Source: CAVVTR01 sp963751245
GTDB lineage: Bacteria > Acidobacteriota > Thermoanaerobaculia > Thermoanaerobaculales > Thermoanaerobaculaceae
Assembly: GCA_963751245.1 (NCBI GenBank)
Contig: CAVVTR010000006.1
Location: 248,001-312,000 of the forward strand
Reading direction: 5' to 3'
Length of the DNA stretch: 64,000 bases
The notes beneath the pieces were generated by a model, which was given only the letters and a program-made list of their open reading frames with translations, was not told where the DNA came from and made no database searches. This document shows, piece by piece, positions 49,657 through 58,331 of the stretch (its first letter is position 1; every line of letters starts with the position of its first letter). Position numbers and translations under genes: made by a program.

Positions 49657-51942
49657 TCAGCGCCGGCGTGAGCGTCTGCGGCCGGCGGGCGGCCCGGGGC
49701 GGCGGCGCGGCGGGCGTCCGGGCTGCTTCGGCGCCCGGGGCTTCTCCGCCGTGCCGACCCGCCGTTCCCGCCCCCTGCCGTCTTCCCCTCGCGCCGGCGC
49801 TCCCACCGGCACCAGGTCCACCTGCAGCGACTCCTCGTCCACCCCCTTCACCCGCACCCGCACCGCGTCGCCGAGGCGGTACGCGCCGCCGTGCCGGGCG
49901 CCCAGGAGCCGGTGGCCGATCTCGTCGTACCGGTAGGTGTCGTCGCGCAGGTCGCTGACGTGGACCAGGCCCTCGACGAACACCTCGTCGAGCTGGACGA
50001 ACAGGCCGAACGCCACGACCCCGCCGACGTGCCCCGAGAACTCCTCGCCGACGTGCTCGCGCATGTACTCCACCTGTTTCCACTGCGCCACCCGCCGCTC
50101 GGCCTCCTCGGCCCGGCGCTCCGTGAACGAGCAGTGCGGCGCCAGGTCCTCCAGCCCCGCCACGGCGCGGTCCCGCTCCGGCCCCCGGAGGCTCCCCTTC
50201 GCCAGCAGCTCGCCGAGGAAGCGGTGGACCACCAGGTCCGGGTAGCGCCGGATGGGCGAGGTAAAGTGCAGGTAGAAGTCCGTCGCGAGGGCGTAGTGGC
50301 CCTTGCACTCGGGAAGGTAGGCGGCCCGCGCCAGGGAGCGCAGGATCAGGGTCTGCAGGAAGCGCTCCTCCGGCCGTCCCACGATCTCGCCCAGCACGCG
50401 CTGCAGTTCCTTGGGAGGAAGCTCCTCCAGATCCCCCCGGAGAGTGAGGTCGAACTCCTCGAGGACCGCCTGCAGCTCGGCCAGCCTGCCCGCGCTGGGG
50501 CGCTCGTGCACCCGGAAGAGGCCGGGCTGCCGGCCCCACACGAGCATCCTGGCCACGCACTCGTTGGCCGTGATCATCAGCTCCTCGATCAGGCGGTGCG
50601 CGCGGTTGCGCTCCACGGCCCGGATCCCCGTCATGAACCCCTCGGGATCGAGGAGGATCTCCGGCTCCGGAAGGTCGAAGTCGATGGCGCCCCGGATCCG
50701 CCGGCGTTCTCCGAGGCGGTGCGCCGCCTCGTCCAGCAGCTCGAGGGAGCCCTTCACCCCCGCGGGGAGCCCGGCGGGCCAGCCCCCCGACTCGAGCCAG
50801 CCGAACACCTCGGTGTACGTGCAGCGCCGGCGCGACCGGAACACCGAGCGCTCGGCTCTGTAACCCTCCACGCCGCCGTCCGGCGTCACCACGAACCGAA
50901 CCGAGAACGCGAGGCGGTCCTCGCCCTCCACCAGCGAGCAGAGGCCGTTGGAGAGCTTCTCCGGCAGCATGGCGATGGCGCGTCCCGGCAGGTACACGCT
51001 CGTTCCCCGCTCACGGGCCGCTGCGTCCAGCGCCGTCCCCGGAACGACGTAGTGGGAAACGTCGGCGATGTGGACGAAAACCTCGACGCCCCCGCCCGCG
51101 GCGGGAAACGCGACGACGGCGTCGTCGAAGTCCCGGGCGGTCTCGCCGTCGATGGTGACCGCCGGGTGGTCCCGCCGGTCGACCCGGCCCGCGCCGTCCT
51201 CCTCCGCGACGGCGTCGGGCAGCTCCGCCGCCTCCCGGAGCGCCGCCGGGGGGAACTCGACGGGGATGCCCAGGTCCGCCAGGGTCACGTCCTCGGCCAC
51301 GCCCTGCTCGCCGGCGGCGCCCAGACGACGCAGCAGCCGCCCGCTGGCGTCCCCGCCGCCCTCGGGCACCGACTCCAGGGCGACCTCGACGAACTCCCCG
51401 GGACGCGGCTCCGGGTCGATCGTCCCGGTCAGCAGCACCCGCATCGTGAGCCGCCGCGCGAAAGGCTCTACCCAGGGCGCGTTGGGATCGGGCATGTACC
51501 GCCCCACCACCGTGGTCCGGCGGCGGCGCAGCACGCGGGTGACCTCGCCGAAGCGCTCCTCGACGAGCTGCCCCTTTCGCCGCCTCGTGCGGCGCTTCAC
51601 CATCACCAGGTCGCCGTCCATCGCCGAGGTCAGGGCCTCGGGGGGGACGACGATCTCCGGGATGCCGGCGTCGGCGTCCAGCCGCACCACCCCGAACCCC
51701 CGGGCGGTGAGCCGCACGGTGCCCACGTAGAACTCCGTGTACTCGACGGCGACGACGCGGCCCTTCCCCGCCGCCACCACCTCGCCGCGCTCCTCCGCCT
51801 CCGCGAGAAGCTCGTCGACCCGGCGCTTCACCTCGGACGGGTCCCCCTCGCCGCCGGCGAGACGCCGGACCAGCTCCGCCACGGTGAGCCCGCGGTCGCG
51901 TCCGGTCCGCAGCGTCTCGAGCAGCTGACGCCTGACGATCAC
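49657..51942 (-). CDS. rnr: Ribonuclease R
   Basis: A 761-residue RNase II-family 3'-5' exoribonuclease: an N-terminal winged-helix region, cold-shock-like domains, the RNB catalytic domain with TIDGETARDFDDAVV (metal Asp residues), FTSPIRRYPDLVVHR near its end, and the S1 domain (GGVVAFGLFVQLDEVFVEGLVH). The C-terminus is a basic Arg/Pro/Gly tail, common in RNase R and able to bind structured RNA. The start is GTG giving VIVRRQLLETL, with GGGGGGA upstream. Confidence 0.94.
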   Translation of the reverse strand: MIVRRQLLETLRTGRDRGLTVAELVRRLAGGEGDPSEVKRRVDELLAEAEERGEVVAAGKGRVVAVEYTEFYVGTVRLTARGFGVVRLDADAGIPEIVVPPEALTSAMDGDLVMVKRRTRRRKGQLVEERFGEVTRVLRRRRTTVVGRYMPDPNAPWVEPFARRLTMRVLLTGTIDPEPRPGEFVEVALESVPEGGGDASGRLLRRLGAAGEQGVAEDVTLADLGIPVEFPPAALREAAELPDAVAEEDGAGRVDRRDHPAVTIDGETARDFDDAVVAFPAAGGGVEVFVHIADVSHYVVPGTALDAAARERGTSVYLPGRAIAMLPEKLSNGLCSLVEGEDRLAFSVRFVVTPDGGVEGYRAERSVFRSRRRCTYTEVFGWLESGGWPAGLPAGVKGSLELLDEAAHRLGERRRIRGAIDFDLPEPEILLDPEGFMTGIRAVERNRAHRLIEELMITANECVARMLVWGRQPGLFRVHERPSAGRLAELQAVLEEFDLTLRGDLEELPPKELQRVLGEIVGRPEERFLQTLILRSLARAAYLPECKGHYALATDFYLHFTSPIRRYPDLVVHRFLGELLAKGSLRGPERDRAVAGLEDLAPHCSFTERRAEEAERRVAQWKQVEYMREHVGEEFSGHVGGVVAFGLFVQLDEVFVEGLVHVSDLRDDTYRYDEIGHRLLGARHGGAYRLGDAVRVRVKGVDEESLQVDLVPVGAPARGEDGRGRERRVGTAEKPRAPKQPGRPPRRRPGPPAGRRRSRRR

Positions 51943-51978
51943 CGGCCGTCCCCCCCGCTCGCACCGGCGGGAACGCGG

Positions 51979-52007
51979 TTGACAGCCCTGCCGGCCGCCG
52001 CTAGACT
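51979..52007 (+). promoter_or_regulatory. Promoter of tRNA-Leu
   Basis: TTGACA (51979-51984), 17 bp, TAGACT (52002-52007), 13 bp before the mature tRNA 5' end. Confidence 0.75.
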
Positions 52008-52020
52008 CCACAGCGCGCGT

Positions 52021-52107
52021 GCGAAAGTGGCGGAATAGGTAGACGCGCAAGATTCAGGATCTTGTGAGCATACGCTCATGGGGGTTCGAGTCCCCCCTTT
52101 CGCACCA
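52021..52107 (+). tRNA. tRNA-Leu (anticodon CAG)
   Basis: An 87-nt class II tRNA. The acceptor stem GCGAAAG pairs with CTTTCGC and is followed by A and an encoded CCA. The anticodon stem CAAGA/TCTTG encloses loop TTCAGGA, giving anticodon CAG. It has a long variable arm (GAGCATACGCTC) and T-loop GGTTCGAGTCC. It decodes CUG, a major leucine codon in a genome of this composition. Confidence 0.96.
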
Positions 52108-52134
52108 ATCCTGAAACCACGGCAGCAGGAGCTC

Positions 52135-52488
52135 CTACGCAACGTCCCCGCCTTTGACGAAGGCGACGGCCTCGTCCCGCTCCCAGAACAGCGGAAAGAT
52201 GCTGTCGAGGCGGGTCAGCTTGAGCAGGGACTCGAGTCGCTTGTGCGGGCGGAGCAGCGCCACCCTCCGGTTCGCCCTGCTGAACTTTTGCAGGTACCCG
52301 ACGAGCTCGCCGATCCCCGTGGAGTCCAGGTAGTCGATCTGTGCCACGTCGATGACCACGCCGCCCCGGGTCGAGTCGAAGATGTCCTTGAGCTCCGCGG
52401 CGAGCAGCTTGGCGGACTCCCCCAGCTTCACGGTCCCCTTCACTTCCAGGGTCGTGACCCCACCCTCTTCCGAGCGCTTCATCTCCAT
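52135..52488 (-). CDS. STAS-domain anti-sigma factor antagonist
   Basis: A 117-residue SpoIIAA/RsbV-like STAS protein. The phosphorylatable serine lies in VIDVAQIDYLDSTGIGELVGYL. It would release a partner-switching regulator when unphosphorylated. No cognate anti-sigma kinase is adjacent; the PP2C phosphatase at 9718 is far away. It is the last gene of the ACP/FabZ-like unit. Confidence 0.9.
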   Translation of the reverse strand: MEMKRSEEGGVTTLEVKGTVKLGESAKLLAAELKDIFDSTRGGVVIDVAQIDYLDSTGIGELVGYLQKFSRANRRVALLRPHKRLESLLKLTRLDSIFPLFWERDEAVAFVKGGDVA

Positions 52489-52499
52489 ACCAGCTCCCT

Positions 52500-52889
52500 T
52501 CAGGATTGCGACACGGTGACCTCGGCCACTGCGGCGAGTGCTCCCGCCTTCACGGCACGGCAGTCGAAGCGTTGCAGCGCGGCGTAGCCGGCTGCCCGGC
52601 GGACCTCGATCTCCAGCCGGTCGCCGGCCGTGACCGGCTGGAGCAGCCGCACACCGTCGATGCCGACCAGACGCAGCGTCCCGGCGTTCACCGGGCGCTC
52701 CGCGACGAGGAGGATGGACTGCGCGATGGCCTCGGCAACGAGCGTCACCGGCCAGGGGGTCCCCGGCGCAAGGAAGCCACCGCCGGAGGCGAGCACCACC
52801 GCGGTCCGCAGCCCGCCGACGTCCTCGGCGCGCTCGACGAGCCGGAACGGAAACGCGTGCGGGAGCGCCTCAGGGTGCGGCAACGACAC
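52500..52889 (-). CDS. FabZ-like hotdog protein lacking the catalytic histidine
   Basis: A 129-residue hotdog-fold protein. The N-terminal LPHAFPFRLVERAEDVGG matches the FabZ opening LPHRxPFLLVDRV. The active-site region reads GFLAPGTPWPVTLVAEAIAQ: the Glu is kept, but the His of FabZ's HFPG is a Leu. It may bind acyl-ACP without dehydrating it, or use other chemistry. It overlaps the ACP gene by 20 bp, so the two proteins are likely partners. Confidence 0.78.
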   Translation of the reverse strand: MSLPHPEALPHAFPFRLVERAEDVGGLRTAVVLASGGGFLAPGTPWPVTLVAEAIAQSILLVAERPVNAGTLRLVGIDGVRLLQPVTAGDRLEIEVRRAAGYAALQRFDCRAVKAGALAAVAEVTVSQS

Positions 52890-53142
52890 CCTTGCTCCCG
52901 AGGAAGGCCGCCAGCGCGTCCACGGAGCTGAACGCCTTGGCGCCGACCTCCTCGTCCTCGATGCGGACGCCGAACGTCTTCTCGATGCCGATCACCAGCT
53001 CCAGCGCATCGATGGAGTCGAGCCCCAGCCCGTCGCCGAACAGAGGCGCACCGTCCTCGATGTCCTCCGGCTTCATGCCCTCGAGCTGGAGCCGCTCGAT
53101 GATCATCTGCTTGATCTTGGTGTGGAGTGGTGACGTCGTCAT
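52870..53142 (-). CDS. Acyl carrier protein
   Basis: A 90-residue ACP with the phosphopantetheine serine in GLDSIDALEL. Helix pattern and length are typical. It is not next to fabD/F/G, so it is probably a second, specialised ACP paired with the FabZ-like protein downstream. Confidence 0.9.
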   Translation of the reverse strand: MTTSPLHTKIKQMIIERLQLEGMKPEDIEDGAPLFGDGLGLDSIDALELVIGIEKTFGVRIEDEEVGAKAFSSVDALAAFLGSKGVVAAP

Positions 53143-53197
53143 GCCTTCCGGGTCCTCCCTCGCGCGCCAGTATAGCCAAGCCGGCGGCGCGCTCCCC

Positions 53198-53434
53198 TCA
53201 GCTGAGGCCCAGTTCCTCCAGGGCCGTGCTGGCCCCCGCGAATCCCACCGAGCACCGCTCGTGGTCCACCACCACGGGCACGCGGCGCTCCCGGGTCAGA
53301 CGCTCCAGCTCCCGCAGCCTCCCGGGCTCACGGGACAGGTTCACGGTCACGTAGCGAACGCCGCGGCGGGACAGATCAGCGAGCAGGCGCTCGCAGTGGA
53401 CGCAGCCGTCGGAGACGAAGACCGTGACGCTCAC
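53198..53434 (-). CDS. Glutaredoxin-like protein
   Basis: A 78-residue thioredoxin-fold protein of the NrdH/glutaredoxin type with active site SDGCVHCERLL (CxxC). The cis-proline region reads RRVPVVVDHERCSVGF, whose extra cysteine is unusual. The ATG overlaps the era stop by 4 bp. Confidence 0.85.
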   Translation of the reverse strand: MSVTVFVSDGCVHCERLLADLSRRGVRYVTVNLSREPGRLRELERLTRERRVPVVVDHERCSVGFAGASTALEELGLS

Positions 53435-54369
53435 GTTGTCTCGTCCTCCCCCCCGCCGAGCTCGTCGAGCGGCACCTCGACAGGGTCGAGCTCGGCGAGG
53501 AAGCGGCTGTCCTCTCGCCAGCCCGGGTGAGTCTTGACCAGCAGGTCGAGATAGACCCGGGCGCCGAGGAGCGCCTCGATCCGCGTGCGCGCCGCCGTCC
53601 CCACCGCGCGGATCATGGCACCCCCCCGTCCCACCAGGATCGCCTTCTGGCTGCCCCGCTCGACGACGATGTCCGCCCAGACCCGCAGCAGCGTCCCCCG
53701 GGCGGTCTCCTCCTCCTCGATCTGCCGCACGGCCACCGCCGTCGTGAAGGGGAGCTCCGCCGCCACCCGCTCGAGGACGGCCTCACGGATCAGCTCGCTG
53801 ATGAAGAACCGCTCGCTCTGGGTCGTGGCGTACTCGGTGCCGAGCCAGGGCTCGCCCTCCGGGAGGTGGGTGAAGAGGGCCGCCTTGACCTCCTCGACGC
53901 CCCGTCCGGTCAGCGCCGAGACGAGGACCACCTCGGTGTAGACGCGCCGTTCCGTGTAGAACGCCTGCCGCTGCTGGAGGTGCTTCTGGGCGTCGCGCCG
54001 GTCCATCTTGTTGGCCAGCAGGATCACCGGCGTCTCGAGGCCCTCCAGGAGCCCGACCACGAAAGCCTCGCCGGCCCCCGGGGCCTGCTCGGCGTCGAAC
54101 AGCTGCAGGACGACGTCCACCTCGCGGAGGGTCTCCCGGATCACGTGCATCATCTGCGCGTTCATCCGGTTGAGGGGGCGGTGCACGCCGGGCAGGTCGA
54201 ACAGGAGCGCCTGCCCGCGCGCCTCGGTGAGGATGCCGGCGATGCGGTGCCGCGTGGTCTGCGGCCGCGCCGACACGATGGCGACCTTCTCGCCCAGCAG
54301 GGCGTTGAGGAGCGTGCTCTTGCCGGCGTTGGGCCGGCCCAGCAGCGCCACCGTCCCCGACCGGCTCAT
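53431..54369 (-). CDS. era: GTPase Era
   Basis: A 312-residue Era: G1 GRPNAGKSTL, G3 DLPGV (with DxPG as usual), G4 NKMD, and a C-terminal KH domain with GRGGAMIRAVG. It binds the 3' end of 16S rRNA during small-subunit maturation. Its position after ybeY and corC is the classic ribosome-maturation cluster. Confidence 0.96.
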   Translation of the reverse strand: MSRSGTVALLGRPNAGKSTLLNALLGEKVAIVSARPQTTRHRIAGILTEARGQALLFDLPGVHRPLNRMNAQMMHVIRETLREVDVVLQLFDAEQAPGAGEAFVVGLLEGLETPVILLANKMDRRDAQKHLQQRQAFYTERRVYTEVVLVSALTGRGVEEVKAALFTHLPEGEPWLGTEYATTQSERFFISELIREAVLERVAAELPFTTAVAVRQIEEEETARGTLLRVWADIVVERGSQKAILVGRGGAMIRAVGTAARTRIEALLGARVYLDLLVKTHPGWREDSRFLAELDPVEVPLDELGGGEDETT

Positions 54370-55628
54370 GGCTCCCTCCCCGCGGACCGGGACACCCGCA
54401 CTCTGCGCAGGCGCCGCCGCTCCACCTCGATGGTCTTGAGCTCGAGCCCGCGCCAGACCACCGTCTCGCCCGGCTTGGGCAGGTGGCCGAGGCGCTCCAG
54501 GACCAGACCTGCCACCGAGTCGAAGCCCGCCTCCTCGATCTCCACCCCGAAGAGCTCCTTGAGGACGTCGACGTGGGCGCTGCCGGCCACGAGGTAGACG
54601 CCCTCGCCGGCCTCCTCCACCTCCGGGGTCTCCCGGTCGTGCTCGTCCTGGATCTCGCCGACGATCTCCTCCAGCACGTCCTCCAGGGTGACGATCCCGG
54701 AGGTGCCGCCGTACTCGTCCACCACCACAGCCAGCTGCTGCCGGGTGCTCTGGAACTCCCGCAGCAGCTCGCGCAGAGGCTTGGTCTCAGGTACCACTGG
54801 TACCGGCCGCATGAGCTCGGCCACGGTGGGGCGGGTGCCGGCCGCGAGGGCCCGCAGCACGAGCTTGACGTGGACCACGCCCTCGATGCGGTCCAGGGTC
54901 TCGCGGTAGACGGGGAGCCGGGTGAACATGGACTCGGCGAACTGCTTCTCCACGGCGGTGAACTCCGCCGTCAGCGGCACGGCCACGATGTCCGTCCGCG
55001 GGGTCATGATCTCGCGGGCCACGGTGTCGCCGAGCTCCACGATGGACGCGATGAGGATGGCGTCCTCACGCTCCAGGATCCCGGCCTCCTCCCCCGCCCC
55101 GATGAACGCCTGGACGTCGTGCTCGTCCACCTCCTCGTCCTCGTCCTCCTCGACCTCCTCGTCCTCCTCCCCCTGCTCGGCCATGCGGACGAGCAGAGGC
55201 GTCAGCGGACGGAGGGAGACCAGGATGAACATGGCGTAGGGCTCGACCCGCGAGCCGCGGATCGCCATCAGCGCCGTGCCCAGTCCCAGCACCCACGCCG
55301 CAAGCAGGATGACCAGGGTCTCCAGCAGGCCGAGTCCGGACAGCCCCACGGCGCGCACCAAGCCGAGGGAGAAGACGCCGAGCACCAGCCCCACGCCCAT
55401 CAACAGGAAGAGGATCAGCGTGCCATAGGCGTCGCCCCGTCGCGGGTAGCCGGGGAGCAGGCGGGGGTGCTGCGCGAGCAGGCCGCCGAGCTGGATCCCT
55501 CCCAGACGGACCACCGCCACCAGCCCCGCGAGGCCCACCTCGAGCAGAACGAACGCGATCGCGGCGACCAGTCCCGCCGTCACCGGGTTGGCCCACCACG
55601 CCACGAGCGCGTCTCCCATGCCGTTCAC
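54366..55628 (-). CDS. CorC/HlyC-type membrane transporter-associated protein
   Basis: A 420-residue CNNM/CorC protein. The N-terminal part is membrane-bound, with about four hydrophobic helices. A highly acidic stretch (EEDEEVEEDEDEEVDEHD, about 150-168) precedes the CBS pair (MTPRTDIVAVPL, YGGTSGIVTLEDVLEEIVG) and the CorC_HlyC domain at the C-terminus. It is linked to Mg/Co efflux or to membrane stress. The GTG start overlaps the ybeY stop (GTGA). Confidence 0.9.
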   Translation of the reverse strand: MNGMGDALVAWWANPVTAGLVAAIAFVLLEVGLAGLVAVVRLGGIQLGGLLAQHPRLLPGYPRRGDAYGTLILFLLMGVGLVLGVFSLGLVRAVGLSGLGLLETLVILLAAWVLGLGTALMAIRGSRVEPYAMFILVSLRPLTPLLVRMAEQGEEDEEVEEDEDEEVDEHDVQAFIGAGEEAGILEREDAILIASIVELGDTVAREIMTPRTDIVAVPLTAEFTAVEKQFAESMFTRLPVYRETLDRIEGVVHVKLVLRALAAGTRPTVAELMRPVPVVPETKPLRELLREFQSTRQQLAVVVDEYGGTSGIVTLEDVLEEIVGEIQDEHDRETPEVEEAGEGVYLVAGSAHVDVLKELFGVEIEEAGFDSVAGLVLERLGHLPKPGETVVWRGLELKTIEVERRRLRRVRVSRSAGREP

Positions 55629-56059
55629 GGCAGCAGCTCCCGCCACAGCCGCCGCTCCAGCGCCTCCATCTCGCCCTGGTCGGCCTCGTGGTCGTAGCCG
55701 CACAGGTGCAGCAGCCCGTGCAGGAGAAGCTGCTGCATCTCGCGCTCGGGCGTGACCCCGGCCTCGGAGGCCTGCCGCCGTGCCGTCTCCAGGGAGATGG
55801 CGATGTCGCCCACGTAGGGGGGCCCGTCGGGCTGGTCGAAACCGCCGGAGAACGAGAGCACGTCGGTGGCCCGGTCCTTGCGCCTGAAGTGGCTGTTGAG
55901 ATGGCGGATGGTGGCGTCGTCGCACACCAGCACGCCCACCTCGCCCCGCTGGACGCCGAGGCGGGCGAGCACCTCGAGCGCCATGGCGCGCAGCGCCTCG
56001 GTGGGGCGCCCGCCGGGGTGCCGCTGCCAGCGAAACGCAATGCGGAGCTCAGCGCTCAT
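55625..56059 (-). CDS. ybeY: Endoribonuclease YbeY
   Basis: A 144-residue metalloprotein with the zinc motif HGLLHLCGYDHEAD (HxxxHxxGxDH) and RKDRATDVLSF. It takes part in 16S rRNA 3' processing and ribosome quality control. It overlaps pgpH by 11 bp and is coupled to corC. Confidence 0.95.
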   Translation of the reverse strand: MSAELRIAFRWQRHPGGRPTEALRAMALEVLARLGVQRGEVGVLVCDDATIRHLNSHFRRKDRATDVLSFSGGFDQPDGPPYVGDIAISLETARRQASEAGVTPEREMQQLLLHGLLHLCGYDHEADQGEMEALERRLWRELLP

Positions 56060-58331
56060 GCTGCTGCTTCCCGTTGAAGTCGAACCCGGGGTAGTCGATG
56101 CGGTGGTGGAAGGCGCTGGTCAGCACCCACAGAAACGCCGCGGAGATCTTCTCGAGGTCCTTCAGCGTCAGGTCACACTCGTCCAGCTGCCCGTCGTCGA
56201 GGGAGTTCTTGATGATCTGGTCGATCATCCCCTGGATGCGGCCGCCGGAGGGGTTCTTCAAGGTCCGCGCCGCCGCCTCCACCGAATCGGCCAGCAGGAG
56301 GATGCCCATCTCCTTGCTGCTCGGCTTGGGACCGGGGTAGCGGAACTCGGTCTCCTGGACCTCGCCCCGGTCCGGCTCCTCCCGCTCCTTGGCCCGTGAG
56401 TAGAAGTAGCGGATCAGCTTCGTCCCGTGGTGGCTGGTGATGGCCTCGCGGATGGGTTCGGGGAGCTTGTACTGCCGGGCCAGCTCGAGCCCGTTCTTGA
56501 CGTGGTTCGACACCACCAGGGCGGACATCCACGGCGTCAGGTGGTCGTGGGGGTTGTCGCCGCGCTGGTTCTCGACGAAGTAGTCCGGCTTGCCGAGCTT
56601 TCCGACGTCGTGGTAGTAGCAGCACACCCGGGCCAGCAGCGGGTTGGCGCCGATCGCCTCCGCGGCCGCCTCCGCCAGGTTGGCCATGGTGAGGGTGTGC
56701 TGGAACGTCCCCGGGGCCTCGGACGCCAGCCTGCGGAGCAGCGGCAGGTTCGGGTTCGACAGCTCCAGCAGGCGGATGTCGGTGATGCTCCCGGTGAGGG
56801 ACTCCATCACCGGCAGCAGAAAGCTGGCCATGGCCGCCGCCACCACCCCGCCCAGCGCCGCCGAGCCCATCTCCACGGCCAGCACCATGCCATCGGCGAT
56901 CTTGCCGTGCCACAGGGCCAGCCCCAGCACCGCCACCACGTTGACCGCAGCCACGATGATCCCCGCCCGGGCCAGCACGTTGCGGTCCTTGAGCCGCTGC
57001 GAGGCGAACGCCGCCGCCATGCCGCCGATCAGGGCGTAGATGGCCACCGCCACGTCACCGCCCAGCATCAGTGCCACCAGCACCCCCTGGATCACGGCGA
57101 AGAGCACCGCCACCGGGAGCCCGAACATCAGGCCGGCGAGGATCGGACCCGCGGCGTGAGGCAGCGCCGGGAGGTAGATGCCGATGTGTCCGAAGGGGTC
57201 CCGCATCACGCTGGCCGCGACCCCACCCGCCAGGAATGCCGTGCCCCGCTCCACCAGCAACGCCATGACGCTCAGAATCACCACCGCGCCGAACCGCGCT
57301 CGGAACTCGTCCCGGACGCTGCTCTGCCGGCGCAGGTAGAACAGCCACGTGAGCGCCAGCAGCACCGTCAGCAGCGTGATACCGATGGCCGGCAGGGTGC
57401 TGCTCGAGGAGGACCGCCGCGCCGCCAGGGCCTTGAGGAGCCGGGCCATCTGGGGCGTGACCTCATCGCCGCGGCGGACCAGCACGCGCCCGCGCGGCAG
57501 GCGCACCACCACCTCCTCGACCTGGGCGGCCGCCTTGAGCCGCCGGGTGAGGGTCTCACCCCGGTCGAAGACCACGTTGGGCGCCATCGCCCGGCCCATG
57601 AGCGCCGCAAGCGCGGTGCGCCAGCGGCGGGGGATGCTGGCCTCGGCGGCCAGCCGCTGCTCCACCGCCTCGGTGAGGCCGGACGACGCGTCGATGAAGC
57701 GGTACACGTCCAGGTCCACCCGCTCCACGTTGTTGCCCACGTACCGCAGCACCACGCCGCGGTCGGCGCTGCGGAGCAGCTCCGTCCGGTCGGCCACGAT
57801 GCCCTGCCGGTACATCCTCTCCGCGACCTCCCGCAGGGTCGCGAGGAGGTCGTTGCCGAAGCGGGCCTGGCGAAGGAGCGCGGCCTCGGCGGGCGTCACC
57901 GTCATCCCCGTGGCGTCCGACAGGCGTGCCGCCAGCTCGCTCTGGCTCCCCGATCCGTTCTCGCGCCCCACCTGGAAGAGCGTGTCGAGGCGGGCGAGCA
58001 TCTGCTCGCCCACGCTCTTGTCGAAGAGGTAGACCGGGAGCACCTCGGCCGAGGCCCGCTGACGCTTCTGCTCGGTGGACTCGGGATCGGGCAGCGTCAC
58101 GTCGCGGTCGACGACGATGTCCTGCTGCGCCACCTCCCCCGCCTCCAGGGCGGGGTACTCGCGGGGCTTCCACGGCGAGACGATGACCACCGCCGCCACC
58201 ACGAACACCACGAACCAAAGCCACGTCTGGTCGAGGAGCCGGCGCCGGAGCTGCACGAACTCGCCGCGCCGGATCGCCAGCCGCGCCGCCGTGGCGCGGA
58301 CGCGCCGGGTGCCTTTCGGCTTCTCGCTCAC
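56049..58331 (-). CDS. 7TM-HD phosphohydrolase, PgpH type (putative c-di-AMP phosphodiesterase)
   Basis: A 760-residue protein with one N-terminal helix, an extracellular 7TMR-HDED domain of about 250 residues, seven transmembrane helices, and a cytoplasmic HD domain with YYHDVGKLGKPDYF and later NHVKNGLELARQY. In Listeria and others this family hydrolyses c-di-AMP. In this phylum the nucleotide has to be tested. It lies between phoH and ybeY, its conserved place. Confidence 0.92.
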   Translation of the reverse strand: MSEKPKGTRRVRATAARLAIRRGEFVQLRRRLLDQTWLWFVVFVVAAVVIVSPWKPREYPALEAGEVAQQDIVVDRDVTLPDPESTEQKRQRASAEVLPVYLFDKSVGEQMLARLDTLFQVGRENGSGSQSELAARLSDATGMTVTPAEAALLRQARFGNDLLATLREVAERMYRQGIVADRTELLRSADRGVVLRYVGNNVERVDLDVYRFIDASSGLTEAVEQRLAAEASIPRRWRTALAALMGRAMAPNVVFDRGETLTRRLKAAAQVEEVVVRLPRGRVLVRRGDEVTPQMARLLKALAARRSSSSSTLPAIGITLLTVLLALTWLFYLRRQSSVRDEFRARFGAVVILSVMALLVERGTAFLAGGVAASVMRDPFGHIGIYLPALPHAAGPILAGLMFGLPVAVLFAVIQGVLVALMLGGDVAVAIYALIGGMAAAFASQRLKDRNVLARAGIIVAAVNVVAVLGLALWHGKIADGMVLAVEMGSAALGGVVAAAMASFLLPVMESLTGSITDIRLLELSNPNLPLLRRLASEAPGTFQHTLTMANLAEAAAEAIGANPLLARVCCYYHDVGKLGKPDYFVENQRGDNPHDHLTPWMSALVVSNHVKNGLELARQYKLPEPIREAITSHHGTKLIRYFYSRAKEREEPDRGEVQETEFRYPGPKPSSKEMGILLLADSVEAAARTLKNPSGGRIQGMIDQIIKNSLDDGQLDECDLTLKDLEKISAAFLWVLTSAFHHRIDYPGFDFNGKQQHER

